This document shows positions 1-8,709 of a stretch of DNA of 64,000 nucleotides, one piece after another. The notes beneath the pieces were generated by a model. It worked only from the letters and a program-made list of their open reading frames with translations. It made no database searches and was not told where the DNA came from. The stretch comes from a bacterium (GTDB taxonomy: Bacteria; Cyanobacteriota; Vampirovibrionia; Gastranaerophilales; JAILCC01), in the NCBI GenBank assembly GCA_024680555.1, contig JAILCC010000019.1, forward strand, positions 1 to 64,000. The letters run 5' to 3'. How positions within the stretch are numbered: position 1 is the first letter of the stretch; every line of letters starts with the position of its first letter. The translations under genes and the position numbers were made by a program.

Positions 1-3000
1 CGCTGTTAACGGTTAATGTTCCTGAATCTGTTAAGGTTAATGTTCCGTCGTTTAATGCTCCTGTTACATTAACATTATGAGCTGATATTGTTGCGTTGTT
101 TGTTAATGTTCCTGCGGTAATTGTCAGGGTATTTTGGGTTAATCCGGTGTTTATAGTGGTTGTTCCGCCTGTAATGGTGGTTGAACCTGAGCCGAGAGTG
201 TCAACAATACTATCAAATACGTTAGTACCGCTAAGTAGCATTGTGCCGCCATTATCAATGTCTGCCACGGAATTATCTTCAAAGAGGACATTTTCTATTT
301 CCAACGTGCCTTTTGCACCGTTAATAATAGCGGTATCAAAGTTTTTGTAAGAAGTAACTCCGTTTATGCTCAAAGTTTGTTCTGTAGCACCTGTACCGAG
401 TGTTATACCTGCGTGGTTCTGACCGTTTATCAAATATGTGTTATTTCCTGTAACGGCAAGACTGATACCGTGCAAAAGTCCCAAATCTGTTTCTACAAGT
501 TCATCTGCCGCAAGGCCGTATAATTTGATACTGTCATCACTTGCAACCTGTATAGCAAGAGAATTGCCAACTATTTTATCAATAACAATTATACCTTTGT
601 CCGCATCTTTACCTGCAATTGAGCCGAAATCAGAATACGAAAGGTTATAAGAGCCCGTAACGGTAGCTGCCTTTGCGATATGCGATGCCAAATCTCCCGA
701 CAGAGTATAAACCCCTTCAAATCTGTCATCTTCTGTCAAAACAATGTCGACTGCACTGGTCAATGAATCATTCAACAGATATACAGAGTTGATAACGATA
801 TTGTGGTCATTCGGTGTAAAATCGCCTTCTACAATTATTCCATCAGAGAGAGCATTTTCTAAGTCCAAATCAATTCCGAAAGACATATCACCGTTCAAAG
901 TCAGCGTACTAAACGTTTGATTTCCTGTGCTTTCATTTTGAAGATTTAAGGTTGAATTGCCTGCTATAAGGTTTACACTGTTAAAAGCATCATTCTTTCC
1001 GACATTCAAAATTGTATTATCTAATGTCAAATTTGTGTTATTGATGGTTGCGGCGCTTCCTAATGTAACTTTACCTGTGTCAAATGTAAATACTGTACTT
1101 GGTGTACCGGTAAGAACTCCGTTGAATGTTACATCTGCAGGTGTGCTGACTTCATCTATTGTATCCAAAATATCCAGCGTTGAATAATCGCCGCTCAGGG
1201 TTATATTGTCATCTATTTGCGTTTTGCTGCCGATATACAACTTTCCGTCTGTTTCAATTCCGCTGCCGTTATGATGTAAATATGAATCATAAATATATGT
1301 GTTTGCACTATAAGATGTACCTGTAATCAGGGCAGAAGAATTTTTGATTTCTACATTTTTAATGGTAAGATTTGTCGGCCCGTCTAACTCGAAACCTTTA
1401 TAATGGTTTGTTTCATTAAAATCTATAACAGAATGATTAACGGCATCTGCGCCTTTTATGGTTATGTTTCCGCCATTTGTTTCCCCCAAATCTGATTTGA
1501 CGGTATAAGTATCATTTTCTTTTGTTGTTTCAAAAGACCTGTTATACAAATTTGCCTGATTTACCGCCATCAGAGTATCCAAAGAGCCTATTTTAGTTTT
1601 ATTTTGCAAGGCTGACTCTATTTTCATATACAAAGTATCGTTTGTTGTGTCGGTTGTTCTTATCTCTGCGTTGCCAAGAACTTTTGTATTTACACTATAA
1701 ATCGCAATATCGTCATCCCATTTTGTAACAGGCTTAACATCATCAATATCCGTTTTAATATCATCTTGCAAAACAAAGAAAACAGAAAAGTCTCCTTCTC
1801 TTTTAAAATCTTCAGCCAATTGAAGATTTCCTGTCGGAGATTTAATAATTTGAACTGAAGTTTCCTGCCCCTTTGTTATTTTACTGACGTCATTGATAAA
1901 ATTAAGCGAACTTAACGTTATCAATCCTGAGGTTGATTTTGTTACACCATCTTCGGGAGTAAGACTTGCATTTAATGGCTTAAATGTATCAGCTGTTGAT
2001 GACGCAGGAGTTGTCGTATTAAAATCAATATCGACAACATATCTTGAATCAGCATCAGAAGATAACGTCGCAAAATTGTGTTCATGAATTATTCCGTCAG
2101 CGGTATCAATATTTGTATCCTGAATATCGGTCATTCCCTTATCTATATCACCGTACAAATAAAGAGTACCAGTCTTGTCGCCCGATATATCGACGTAGTA
2201 CCTGCTGTTTGTGCCGGTAATATTATCGTACATATACATTTTGCCGCTATTAGTCTGTTGGAGATTCAAGGTGGAATTTTGTTTATCCATCCATATACCG
2301 GTAGAAACTCCTCTCCTTAAATTATCTTTGAATGTCGTTATTCCGTCAGCACCATCAGCTAATATCGTCAATGTATCAGTTGATGCCCAGATGCCGCCGG
2401 CATAGTCATAGCCGCCGATATAGCCGTTGTTAATTATTGCGGAATTTTTAATTAAATCAATTTTTGATGTATATGTGCCTGTAGAGTCCGGTTCAATAAA
2501 AATACCGCCTCTTTCGTTATTTGAAATAGTAACATCATCAAGAGTAGTTATATAAGAGTCGCTTGTGGCATTTCTTCCCGAAACATTTATACCGTAACCT
2601 GTTGTGCCTGTTATAACAGATTGTTGAACCGTATCTGCGGTTGCTCCCCAAAAGCTCAAGCCGACACCGTTGCCGCCTATAATTGATAAATTTGTTACCG
2701 TTCCTATTGTTGCCCCTGTCTCATTTGCAATAATATTTTGCAAATTTTTTGCTTCATCCAAAGCAGCGCTGTTTGTTATGGTCAAATCTTTAATTATACC
2801 GATATGTCCGCTTTTATTTATTATTGCTCCGCCGTTACGAGCCTTGCCCCCATAAATATCAACATCGTCAATTGTATTTATGGTTGCATTATCCATATAT
2901 ATACTTGAGCCGTATAGGGATTTACTATCAGCATTATTATTTGTAAATGTTGTATGACTTAGTTCATCAACTGTTGTTTGTCCTCTCAGATATATTGCCG

Positions 3001-4507
3001 AGCTTCCGTTGTTTTCAATTGTTGAATTTGTTATTTTATCAATTGTGAATGAACTGTTTTGTGCAGCAGCATTGACACATATCCCGTTGCTGTTGATGTT
3101 TTGTAAAGTTAAGTTATCTATTGTTCCGATTGATGCGGCAACATTTTTGCCCAAACTTGCTGAAACACCGGAGGAATCCACTCCTGCAAGATTTTTTATT
3201 GTGGTATCAATAATGTTGTTGATGACACCATTACCACTTACATAGATACCGTTAGTGCTGATAGAGTCAGAGGGATTTTCTATAACAATATTATTTATTT
3301 CATCTATAGTACCGCTGGTATCAATAACTCCGCTTCCTTTTGGTGCAGAATTGTTAAGAAAATTTGAATTGGATATTATACTGATTGTTCCCGTATTTAG
3401 AATTGCACCACCTGTCTTGGTAACCGAATTGCCTTCAAAGTACGAATTATCAATTTTTGTTATTGTTCCGCTATTGTATATTGCTCCGCCGTGGGAATTT
3501 TCTCTGTTCGTATAATTGTTTAAAAATTTTGAACCAATAATGTTTTCAATTCTGCCGACATTATATATAGCTGCGCCATGGGTTGATGTTATGATATTTG
3601 CAAAATAACTGTTTTGAATATAGTCAATTATCCCGTTGGATTGATTGTATATTGCCCCGCCGCTATTTGCTCTGAGATTTATGAAATATGATTCATCGAT
3701 TGTGGTAATATTACCGTCATTCCACAGGGCATCACCTTGAGAAGAATAATTACCCCAATCTCCATCAGGCTTGTTTGATACGAACCAGGATTTTTCTATT
3801 GTACCGATTGAACTTCCTTTTTTGTTATGCAAGGAGCCGCCCTGATAGCCTACGTTTTCATAAAAAATGGAGTCAGAAATACTTGTTACGCTGCCCTCGT
3901 TAAATAAAGCACTTCCGCCTCTGTCTCCGCCCGTATTGGTATTAACATTGTTTGCGAAAACAGATTTTGCTATGCTAAGAGTTCCTTTGTTATATAATGC
4001 GCCGCCCCATTGACCGCTATTATTTGAAAAAGCAGAGTCTGTTATTGTTATATTTCCTGAATCCGAATAAATAGCACCCTGACCGCTCGTATTAACACCA
4101 AATCCATTCCAGGACTCACCGACGGTAACTCCTACGATAGCATCTATGCCGTCTATAATGTCGCTCGATGTGGTTGTAGTATAGGTACCGATATTTTTTA
4201 CGGTTAAACTTTGTCCGGAACCTATTTTTAAGTATGCACTCGAGTTTCCGGTTCCGTCAGTTATACCGTACTTGTTTGCGCTGCCATCAATAATCAAAGA
4301 GGAACCCTTTAGAGTGCCAAGTACAGCCGTAGTAGTTTCCGAACCGGTAAGTGTATATGTTTTGTCGGGTGTAGAAGTATCAGAAATAGCTTCTATCAAT
4401 GTACTATAAGCCAACGTAGAAGTATCCTGAGGCGATACCATTGCTGCAATCGTCGCCGCAAGCAAAATTTTTTTATAATCTACTGCACTCTTCTTCTTGT
4501 TACTCAT
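1..4507 (-). CDS. Giant secreted beta-helix repeat protein (3' end outside window)
   Basis: This reading frame is open from an ATG at 4507 to the window edge, so about 1,502 codons are visible and the C-terminus is missing. The N-terminus has a lysine-rich n-region followed by a hydrophobic stretch (KKILLAATIAAMVS), a plausible signal peptide. The body is a long run of short degenerate repeats rich in Gly, Asn, Thr, Ser, Ile and Val, such as GTLTLTDSGTLTVNS, GALYNKGTLSI and GGSALFNEGSVTSI. This is the usual look of right-handed beta-helix adhesins, autotransporter passengers and polymorphic outer-membrane proteins. No catalytic motif was recognised. A surface adhesin role is inference; whether it ends in a beta-barrel or another anchor cannot be seen. 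No clear Shine-Dalgarno precedes the ATG; a candidate promoter lies at 4580-4608. Confidence 0.85.
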   Translation of the reverse strand, partial: MSNKKKSAVDYKKILLAATIAAMVSPQDTSTLAYSTLIEAISDTSTPDKTYTLTGSETTTAVLGTLKGSSLIIDGSANKYGITDGTGNSSAYLKIGSGQSLTVKNIGTYTTTTSSDIIDGIDAIVGVTVGESWNGFGVNTSGQGAIYSDSGNITITDSAFSNNSGQWGGALYNKGTLSIAKSVFANNVNTNTGGDRGGSALFNEGSVTSISDSIFYENVGYQGGSLHNKKGSSIGTIEKSWFVSNKPDGDWGNYSSQGDALWNDGNITTIDESYFINLRANSGGAIYNQSNGIIDYIQNSYFANIITSTHGAAIYNVGRIENIIGSKFLNNYTNRENSHGGAIYNSGTITKIDNSYFEGNSVTKTGGAILNTGTISIISNSNFLNNSAPKGSGVIDTSGTIDEINNIVIENPSDSISTNGIYVSGNGVINNIIDTTIKNLAGVDSSGVSASLGKNVAASIGTIDNLTLQNINSNGICVNAAAQNSSFTIDKITNSTIENNGSSAIYLRGQTTVDELSHTTFTNNNADSKSLYGSSIYMDNATINTIDDVDIYGGKARNGGAIINKSGHIGIIKDLTITNSAALDEAKNLQNIIANETGATIGTVTNLSIIGGNGVGLSFWGATADTVQQSVITGTTGYGINVSGRNATSDSYITTLDDVTISNNERGGIFIEPDSTGTYTSKIDLIKNSAIINNGYIGGYDYAGGIWASTDTLTILADGADGITTFKDNLRRGVSTGIWMDKQNSTLNLQQTNSGKMYMYDNITGTNSRYYVDISGDKTGTLYLYGDIDKGMTDIQDTNIDTADGIIHEHNFATLSSDADSRYVVDIDFNTTTPASSTADTFKPLNASLTPEDGVTKSTSGLITLSSLNFINDVSKITKGQETSVQIIKSPTGNLQLAEDFKREGDFSVFFVLQDDIKTDIDDVKPVTKWDDDIAIYSVNTKVLGNAEIRTTDTTNDTLYMKIESALQNKTKIGSLDTLMAVNQANLYNRSFETTKENDTYTVKSDLGETNGGNITIKGADAVNHSVIDFNETNHYKGFELDGPTNLTIKNVEIKNSSALITGTSYSANTYIYDSYLHHNGSGIETDGKLYIGSKTQIDDNITLSGDYSTLDILDTIDEVSTPADVTFNGVLTGTPSTVFTFDTGKVTLGSAATINNTNLTLDNTILNVGKNDAFNSVNLIAGNSTLNLQNESTGNQTFSTLTLNGDMSFGIDLDLENALSDGIIVEGDFTPNDHNIVINSVYLLNDSLTSAVDIVLTEDDRFEGVYTLSGDLASHIAKAATVTGSYNLSYSDFGSIAGKDADKGIIVIDKIVGNSLAIQVASDDSIKLYGLAADELVETDLGLLHGISLAVTGNNTYLINGQNHAGITLGTGATEQTLSINGVTSYKNFDTAIINGAKGTLEIENVLFEDNSVADIDNGGTMLLSGTNVFDSIVDTLGSGSTTITGGTTTINTGLTQNTLTITAGTLTNNATISAHNVNVTGALNDGTLTLTDSGTLTVNS

Positions 4508-4579
4508 AATACTAGTCTATAACCACACAAACGCTATACCCGGCAAATGTTCCAAAGCCTTATGGAGCATATATATATT

Positions 4580-4608
4580 ATTCTAATATATAATGGTATA
4601 ATATTCAA
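4580..4608 (-). promoter_or_regulatory. Candidate sigma70 promoter for the beta-helix gene
   Basis: On the minus strand TTGAAT (4603-4608) is followed after 17 bases by TAGAAT (4580-4585). Transcription would start near 4573 and give a leader of about 66 bases before the ATG at 4507. Match to consensus is moderate, and the surroundings are very AT-rich. Confidence 0.45.
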
Positions 4609-4815
4609 GTTAAAATCTAATGAAATTAAATATCTGCGCCACTACCGAGATATACTGCCTTTGTAAAGTTAAGAAATGTTTAACTGACCAAAGCAACAAA
4701 CAATAAAAACGAGCTATTAGTAGATTTTTCGCAGACCTTGTAAAAAAAATGAATAATTTTTCAAAATACTCCAAATAAATGATATGTCTCGACAGAATAT
4801 AGCATATTATGCATT

Positions 4816-4850
4816 AAAAAAAGACCCTTTCGGGTCTCTCTCCAAGATTC
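4816..4850 (-). terminator. Terminator copy 1 of a duplicated tRNA-Ser-type trailer
   Basis: The hairpin GACCC-TTTC-GGGTC is followed on the minus strand by seven T residues. The same roughly 35-base block recurs at 4922-4956, each time next to a fragment resembling a tRNA-Ser 3' end. It is a good rho-independent terminator for minus-strand transcription. Confidence 0.7.
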
Positions 4851-4920
4851 TCAGAAGGGGGACTTCCCGAACTCGTGAGGGAACTGCGGCTTGTCCGCAT
4901 GAGGTTCGAATCCCCCAATA
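4850..4920 (-). repeat. tRNA-Ser-derived hairpin cassette
   Basis: This block lies between two copies of the same terminator. Closing arms GGGGGA (4857-4862) and TCCCCC (4911-4916) enclose two further hairpins: TTCCC/GGGAA with a 10-base loop and TGCGG/CCGCA with a 5-base loop. The right arm contains GGTTCGAATCCCCC, which is identical to the T-loop and 3' T-stem of the neighbouring tRNA-Ser but in inverted orientation. On the minus strand the block ends in a CCCCCTTCTGAG sequence resembling the tRNA-Ser 3' end. The architecture parallels the cassettes downstream of tRNA-Pro at 48.7 kb. Function is unknown; it may be a decayed tRNA duplication or a structured RNA. Confidence 0.6.
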
Positions 4921-4921
4921 C

Positions 4922-4956
4922 AAAAAAAGACCCTTTCGGGTCTCTCTCCAAGATTC
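4922..4956 (-). terminator. Terminator copy 2 of the duplicated trailer
   Basis: This is the same hairpin and T-run as at 4816-4850. It directly follows, on the minus strand, a CCCCCCTTCTCCGAATC remnant (4955-4970) that looks like the 3' end of a lost tRNA-Ser copy. Confidence 0.7.
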
Positions 4957-4990
4957 GGAGAAGGGGGGATTTTTCTTGAATTTTGCTCCA

Positions 4991-5049
4991 CGATTGCAGA
5001 TGCCTCCTACCCCCTCAATTATTCGGGGTTGTCGTCGGCACTGCAATCG
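4991..5049. repeat. Large imperfect inverted repeat in the tRNA-Ser spacer
   Basis: The arms CGATTGCAG (4991-4999) and CTGCAATCG (5041-5049) are perfectly complementary. The pairing continues inward with TGCC/GGCA and CCCC/GGGG. A smaller hairpin, TGGCAC-TTT-GTGCCA, follows near 5061-5075. No gene was recognised between 4508 and 5171; apart from the promoter, the duplicated trailers and these hairpins, nothing else can be assigned. Confidence 0.6.
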
Positions 5050-5132
5050 TCACTTCGAGTTTGGCACTTTGTGCCATCACTCTACGCAAAATTCGCCGAA
5101 CCCCAAATTAGGATTCTCGTCCTCCCCTTAAT

Positions 5133-5170
5133 ATTAAATCCCGACTATCTGATGATAATCGGGATTTAAT
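5133..5170 (-). terminator. Perfect hairpin immediately 3' of tRNA-Ser
   Basis: A 12-base perfect stem, ATTAAATCCCGA (5133-5144) with TCGGGATTTAAT (5159-5170), starts one base beyond the tRNA discriminator. There is no clear T-run, so it may act in 3'-end processing as well as termination. Confidence 0.6.
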
Positions 5171-5171
5171 T

Positions 5172-5261
5172 CGGAGAAAGGGGGATTCGAACCCCCGGTA
5201 CAGGTTATCCCCATACAACTTCTTAGCAGGAAGCCGCTTTCAGCCACTCAGCCACTTCTCC
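5172..5261 (-). tRNA. tRNA-Ser(GCU)
   Basis: The minus-strand sequence starts GGAGAAGTGGCTGAGTGG and ends in the T-arm GGTTCGAATCCCCC, acceptor strand TTTCTCC and discriminator G. The acceptor pairs over seven positions with one G-U. The anticodon loop reads CTGCTAA, giving GCU. The long variable arm and 90-base length are typical of class II serine tRNAs. CCA is not encoded. Confidence 0.95.
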
Positions 5262-5303
5262 GTACCCTCTTAGGATACCATAAAATTCTTTTTGTGCAAA
5301 TAT

Positions 5304-5699
5304 TTATTTTGTGGCGGTTACTTTTATCAAGTGATAGCCAAACTGTGTCTTAACAGGTTCGGTTATTTCACCTACCGGCGCAGAAAATGCAGCGTCTTCA
5401 AACGGTTTTACCATTTGTCCTCTGCCAAATCCGCCCAAATCACCGCCGCTTCTTCTTCCGGAAGGACATTTTGAATATTTTGCAGCTGCATCTTCGAATG
5501 AAATCTTGCCGCTTTCTATATCGCTTTTTAATTTTAATGCTTCGTCCTGTGTATCTACAAGAATATGGCTTGCTCTAACCATTGTTCTGTTAGGACTTTC
5601 ATAATTGCTTTTTGCTGAAACTTCCGTTTGATTTTCCATAATAAAACCGACTCCTATAAATGCTAAAGCTACAAACAAAACAGTTAAAAATTTTTTCAT
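5304..5699 (-). CDS. Exported parvulin-type peptidyl-prolyl isomerase
   Basis: This 131-residue protein has a hydrophobic N-terminus (KKFLTVLFVALAFIGVGFI) that acts as a signal peptide or anchor. A single PpiC/rotamase domain spans about residues 40-130. The domain shows the family landmarks RASHILV, the loop SGRRSGGDLGGFGRGQM, and the ending FGYHLIKV. It should catalyse cis-trans isomerisation of prolyl bonds in exported proteins. The start is supported by AGGAG eight bases upstream. It stands alone between tRNA-Ser and the glycan operon. It is much shorter than SurA or PrsA, having no chaperone domain. Confidence 0.9.
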   Translation of the reverse strand: MKKFLTVLFVALAFIGVGFIMENQTEVSAKSNYESPNRTMVRASHILVDTQDEALKLKSDIESGKISFEDAAAKYSKCPSGRRSGGDLGGFGRGQMVKPFEDAAFSAPVGEITEPVKTQFGYHLIKVTATK

Positions 5700-5711
5700 C
5701 TTGTACTCCTA

Positions 5712-5736
5712 ATAAAAAAGAGGCTTTACGACCTCT
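5712..5736 (-). terminator. Terminator at the end of the glycan operon
   Basis: The stem AGAGG/CCTCT is followed on the minus strand by TTTTTT. It lies 150 bases beyond the MBOAT stop codon and just upstream of the parvulin gene. Confidence 0.6.
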
Positions 5737-5884
5737 GTAAGTAGTAGTGTTCTAAATATGAAGTGTGTAAATATCCAAGTTTTGAAATTTCAATGTTCGT
5801 ATTCCCACCTGAATATCTATCACATGATTATGCTAACACAAAGATTTTTAATTTCAATAAGAAAATTACAATAAAATACAAAAC

Positions 5885-7348
5885 TTAAAATCTGAAGTAA
5901 ATAAACGGATTATACGTACCTGCTGCGATAGATACCGTCGATAAAACGAACATAACCAACAACCAGAAATTCACAAATGCTTTTGCCAATTTGTTTTGTG
6001 TATATATCATGTTCTTAAATATAGGCATTGAACAAAGAATAGCTGCAATAAACGCAATAATTTCGACAGTATCAACGTAATATCCGAAGCCGTACATTGG
6101 TGCATCGGATACCGCCTTTAAAAGTCCGAACATATTCAGAATATAGTTTGCCGCATAATGCAAACTGTCGCTTCTAAACAGCACCCAACCTATTACAAAA
6201 ACAAGGATGCAGCCAATATGCCGCAGAATTTCAAGCCCGAGAGGATGTTTCTTTTTTTCAAATTCTTTGATATTTAAAACTTTTTCCAAAATTATAAAAA
6301 ACCCATGCCATATACCCCAAAATACAAAATTCCATGCGGCTCCATGCCATATACCCGTCAACAAAAAAACAATTCCGAGGTTTCTACATGTTTTCACTAA
6401 ACCATTACGATTGCCACCAAGCGAGATATAAACGTACTGCTTAAACCACGTGGACAATGATATATGCCATCTTCTCCAAAATTCGGTTATTGATTTTGAT
6501 ATGTAAGGATAGTTGAAGTTTTCCAAGAACCTAAATCCGAATATCAACCCCAAGCCAATCGCCATATCCGAGTATCCCGAAAAATCAAAATAAATTTGGA
6601 ATGTATAAGCTATCGCACCAAGCCACGCAATAGCGTGCCCAAACGCATCAGGCGATTGAGAAAATATCTTATCGGCAATAAGCGCCATAGTGTTTGCGAT
6701 AAGAACTTTTTTGGAAAGCCCAATAATAAACCTTTTTACGCCCTCGTTGACTTTTGCAAAATTAACTTCTCTTGATGTAATTTGTTCTTCAATATCGTGA
6801 TACTTCACAATAGGTCCCGCTATCAATTGAGGGAACAAGCAAATATACAATGCAAGCTTGTACAAGTCTTTTTGAACTTTGACTTCACCCCTGTAAACAT
6901 CTATAACATAAGATAACGCCTGAAAAGTATAAAACGATATACCAATAGGCATAATTATATCAAGGGGTTCAAGATGCGCACCAAACAAACTATTTGCGTT
7001 TGAAACGAGAAAGTTAAAATATTTAAAATAAACCAAAAATGAAAGGTTTGCTATAATCGTACAAACCAAAATCAATTTTGGAGAGAATAATCTTTTAACA
7101 CTAGATACAAATAAAGGACTCTGTTCTTCCTTTGTGCAATATATTGCACACTCAATACATATTGCGCCCAAATAGTTTATCAATATTGCCATAAGCATTA
7201 TAGCAAGATACTTGGGTTCGCCCCAAGCATAAAATATGATGCTTGCAGCAAGTAATATCGGATTATGCAATTCCTTTTTTGTAACAAGATACAAAAACAG
7301 TAGAATCGGCAAAAATATGTATATAAAGGTCATTGATGAAAACAGCAT
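5885..7348 (-). CDS. MBOAT-family O-acyltransferase (AlgI-like)
   Basis: This is an approximately 487-residue polytopic membrane protein beginning MLFSSMTFIYIFLPILL, a typical AlgI/DltB-type start. The signature region GIWHGAAWNFVFWGIWHG carries the invariant membrane histidine, and EFWRRWHISLSTWFKQYVY is the other hallmark block. It should pass acetyl groups across the membrane for O-acetylation of an exported polysaccharide, working with the AlgX/J-like protein encoded just upstream. The ATG at 7348 shares one base with the upstream stop (TAATG), indicating translational coupling; an in-frame ATG six codons earlier is less likely. It is the last gene of the operon. Confidence 0.9.
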   Translation of the reverse strand: MLFSSMTFIYIFLPILLFLYLVTKKELHNPILLAASIIFYAWGEPKYLAIMLMAILINYLGAICIECAIYCTKEEQSPLFVSSVKRLFSPKLILVCTIIANLSFLVYFKYFNFLVSNANSLFGAHLEPLDIIMPIGISFYTFQALSYVIDVYRGEVKVQKDLYKLALYICLFPQLIAGPIVKYHDIEEQITSREVNFAKVNEGVKRFIIGLSKKVLIANTMALIADKIFSQSPDAFGHAIAWLGAIAYTFQIYFDFSGYSDMAIGLGLIFGFRFLENFNYPYISKSITEFWRRWHISLSTWFKQYVYISLGGNRNGLVKTCRNLGIVFLLTGIWHGAAWNFVFWGIWHGFFIILEKVLNIKEFEKKKHPLGLEILRHIGCILVFVIGWVLFRSDSLHYAANYILNMFGLLKAVSDAPMYGFGYYVDTVEIIAFIAAILCSMPIFKNMIYTQNKLAKAFVNFWLLVMFVLSTVSIAAGTYNPFIYFRF

Positions 7349-8709
7349 TATTGTACTTCCTCCCACCTATATTTATTAGGATACAAATTCAAAAGCGCCC
7401 TTATATACAATGACGTCACGTTTAAAATCAAAATATCAGGTTTGTACTCCTTGAATACATCCTCATAAACCTCAAAATTCATATACCGGTAATTGTCATA
7501 ATATCTTGCCGTATATTTGAAGCTATACGGCAAAAATTCGACTAAATTTGCCGCAAAGGAATTTCCTATAATCATAACTTTCTTATTCAAGCCATCCGGA
7601 CAGTAAAACAAATTATCCTGTTCATCGTGCTTGCCAATTTCGGGAATGGGGGCAAAGTTTCCCCCGATTTGAAGCTTTTCTTCATACGGATTTTTGTAAT
7701 AAAGATATGGGGTATCCAATATTTTTTTTGCATAAGACTTTGGCAGTCCCAACTGCTTAAATGTCTGCCCATTGTTAAACTCCTTGCCCCAATGCTCGGA
7801 AACTCTGTTATCATAATACTTTTCAAGAGAACTTTCTTCCAAAATCGGCACCGAGGGGAAATCTTTTTTTACTTGTCGCATAAGTTCATTATAACCGACA
7901 TAAGCACCCTTTTTTGTCCAGTGATGGTCTGTTTTGAAATAAACCGGAGTTTGCTTATTGGCGATTTTTAATGCCTCTTTCGGATATATTATGTTGGTTT
8001 TTGTATTGGCTTTTAAATAATCAACTATTTCCTCTGCAAAATCAGGTTCATAATTTCTTTTGTCAGCTAAAGGATAATTGAAAAAATCGGATTGTCTCGG
8101 TATTACAAGGAAATACAATTTTATACCGTTGTCATCACAAAATTTCTGAAGTGTATTCAGATTGCTAGCATAGGCAGCGAGTATTTCTTGTTCATTTTTT
8201 TGGGGTTTGGTAAGACCAAAATAATACCCGTTTCTATATAACAAATTGCCTTTTTTATAAAATGTAACGGTTTTATTACCGCAATAATTCGCATTAAGCG
8301 TACAATTTATGATGGTATTTAGCGCAATCATTTTGCTGCGCAGATTAAATCTGTCATTAAACCAATTGTTAAATTCCGTTCCAAAATTCAAATTCAATTT
8401 TTTCTGTTTAATAAGAGATGTTTTTGGTGCAAGATACCTGTTTTCCCTCTTTGTTTTTTGGGCTTTCTGAATATGAGATGCCGGAATACACAGAAGAATA
8501 AAAAATATCAAAAGTAATACAATATCTATTCTTGAATTATTTTTAACCGTTTTAAAATCAGCGATATAATCGGTGATTTTATATGCAAAAAGGAATGACA
8601 GCACCATTATTGAAATAAAAATCAAAACAGATTCATGGTGCCACACATTATAGGTTGCCAATATAGCTCCAATCGTCAAAAATATTGATATAAGAGCTCT
8701 CTTTTTCAT
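7348..8709 (-). CDS. AlgX/AlgJ-like SGNH O-acetyltransferase partner
   Basis: This 453-residue protein has three hydrophobic segments in the first 95 residues followed by a large extracytoplasmic domain. Recognisable SGNH/DHHW elements are FLVIPRQSDFF, the YFKTDHHWTKKGAY block and IGNSFAANLVEF. This family moves acetyl groups supplied by an MBOAT partner onto polysaccharides such as alginate; the partner is encoded directly downstream with TAATG coupling. The upstream exporter gene is coupled in the same way. The acceptor glycan is unknown. The assignment rests on motifs and context, since this family is divergent. Confidence 0.8.
   Translation of the reverse strand: MKKRALISIFLTIGAILATYNVWHHESVLIFISIMVLSFLFAYKITDYIADFKTVKNNSRIDIVLLLIFFILLCIPASHIQKAQKTKRENRYLAPKTSLIKQKKLNLNFGTEFNNWFNDRFNLRSKMIALNTIINCTLNANYCGNKTVTFYKKGNLLYRNGYYFGLTKPQKNEQEILAAYASNLNTLQKFCDDNGIKLYFLVIPRQSDFFNYPLADKRNYEPDFAEEIVDYLKANTKTNIIYPKEALKIANKQTPVYFKTDHHWTKKGAYVGYNELMRQVKKDFPSVPILEESSLEKYYDNRVSEHWGKEFNNGQTFKQLGLPKSYAKKILDTPYLYYKNPYEEKLQIGGNFAPIPEIGKHDEQDNLFYCPDGLNKKVMIIGNSFAANLVEFLPYSFKYTARYYDNYRYMNFEVYEDVFKEYKPDILILNVTSLYIRALLNLYPNKYRWEEVQ

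Noticed and set aside
4784-5131. Open frames on both strands across the tRNA-Ser spacer
   Set aside because: They run through duplicated terminators and tRNA-derived repeats; composition is not protein-like.
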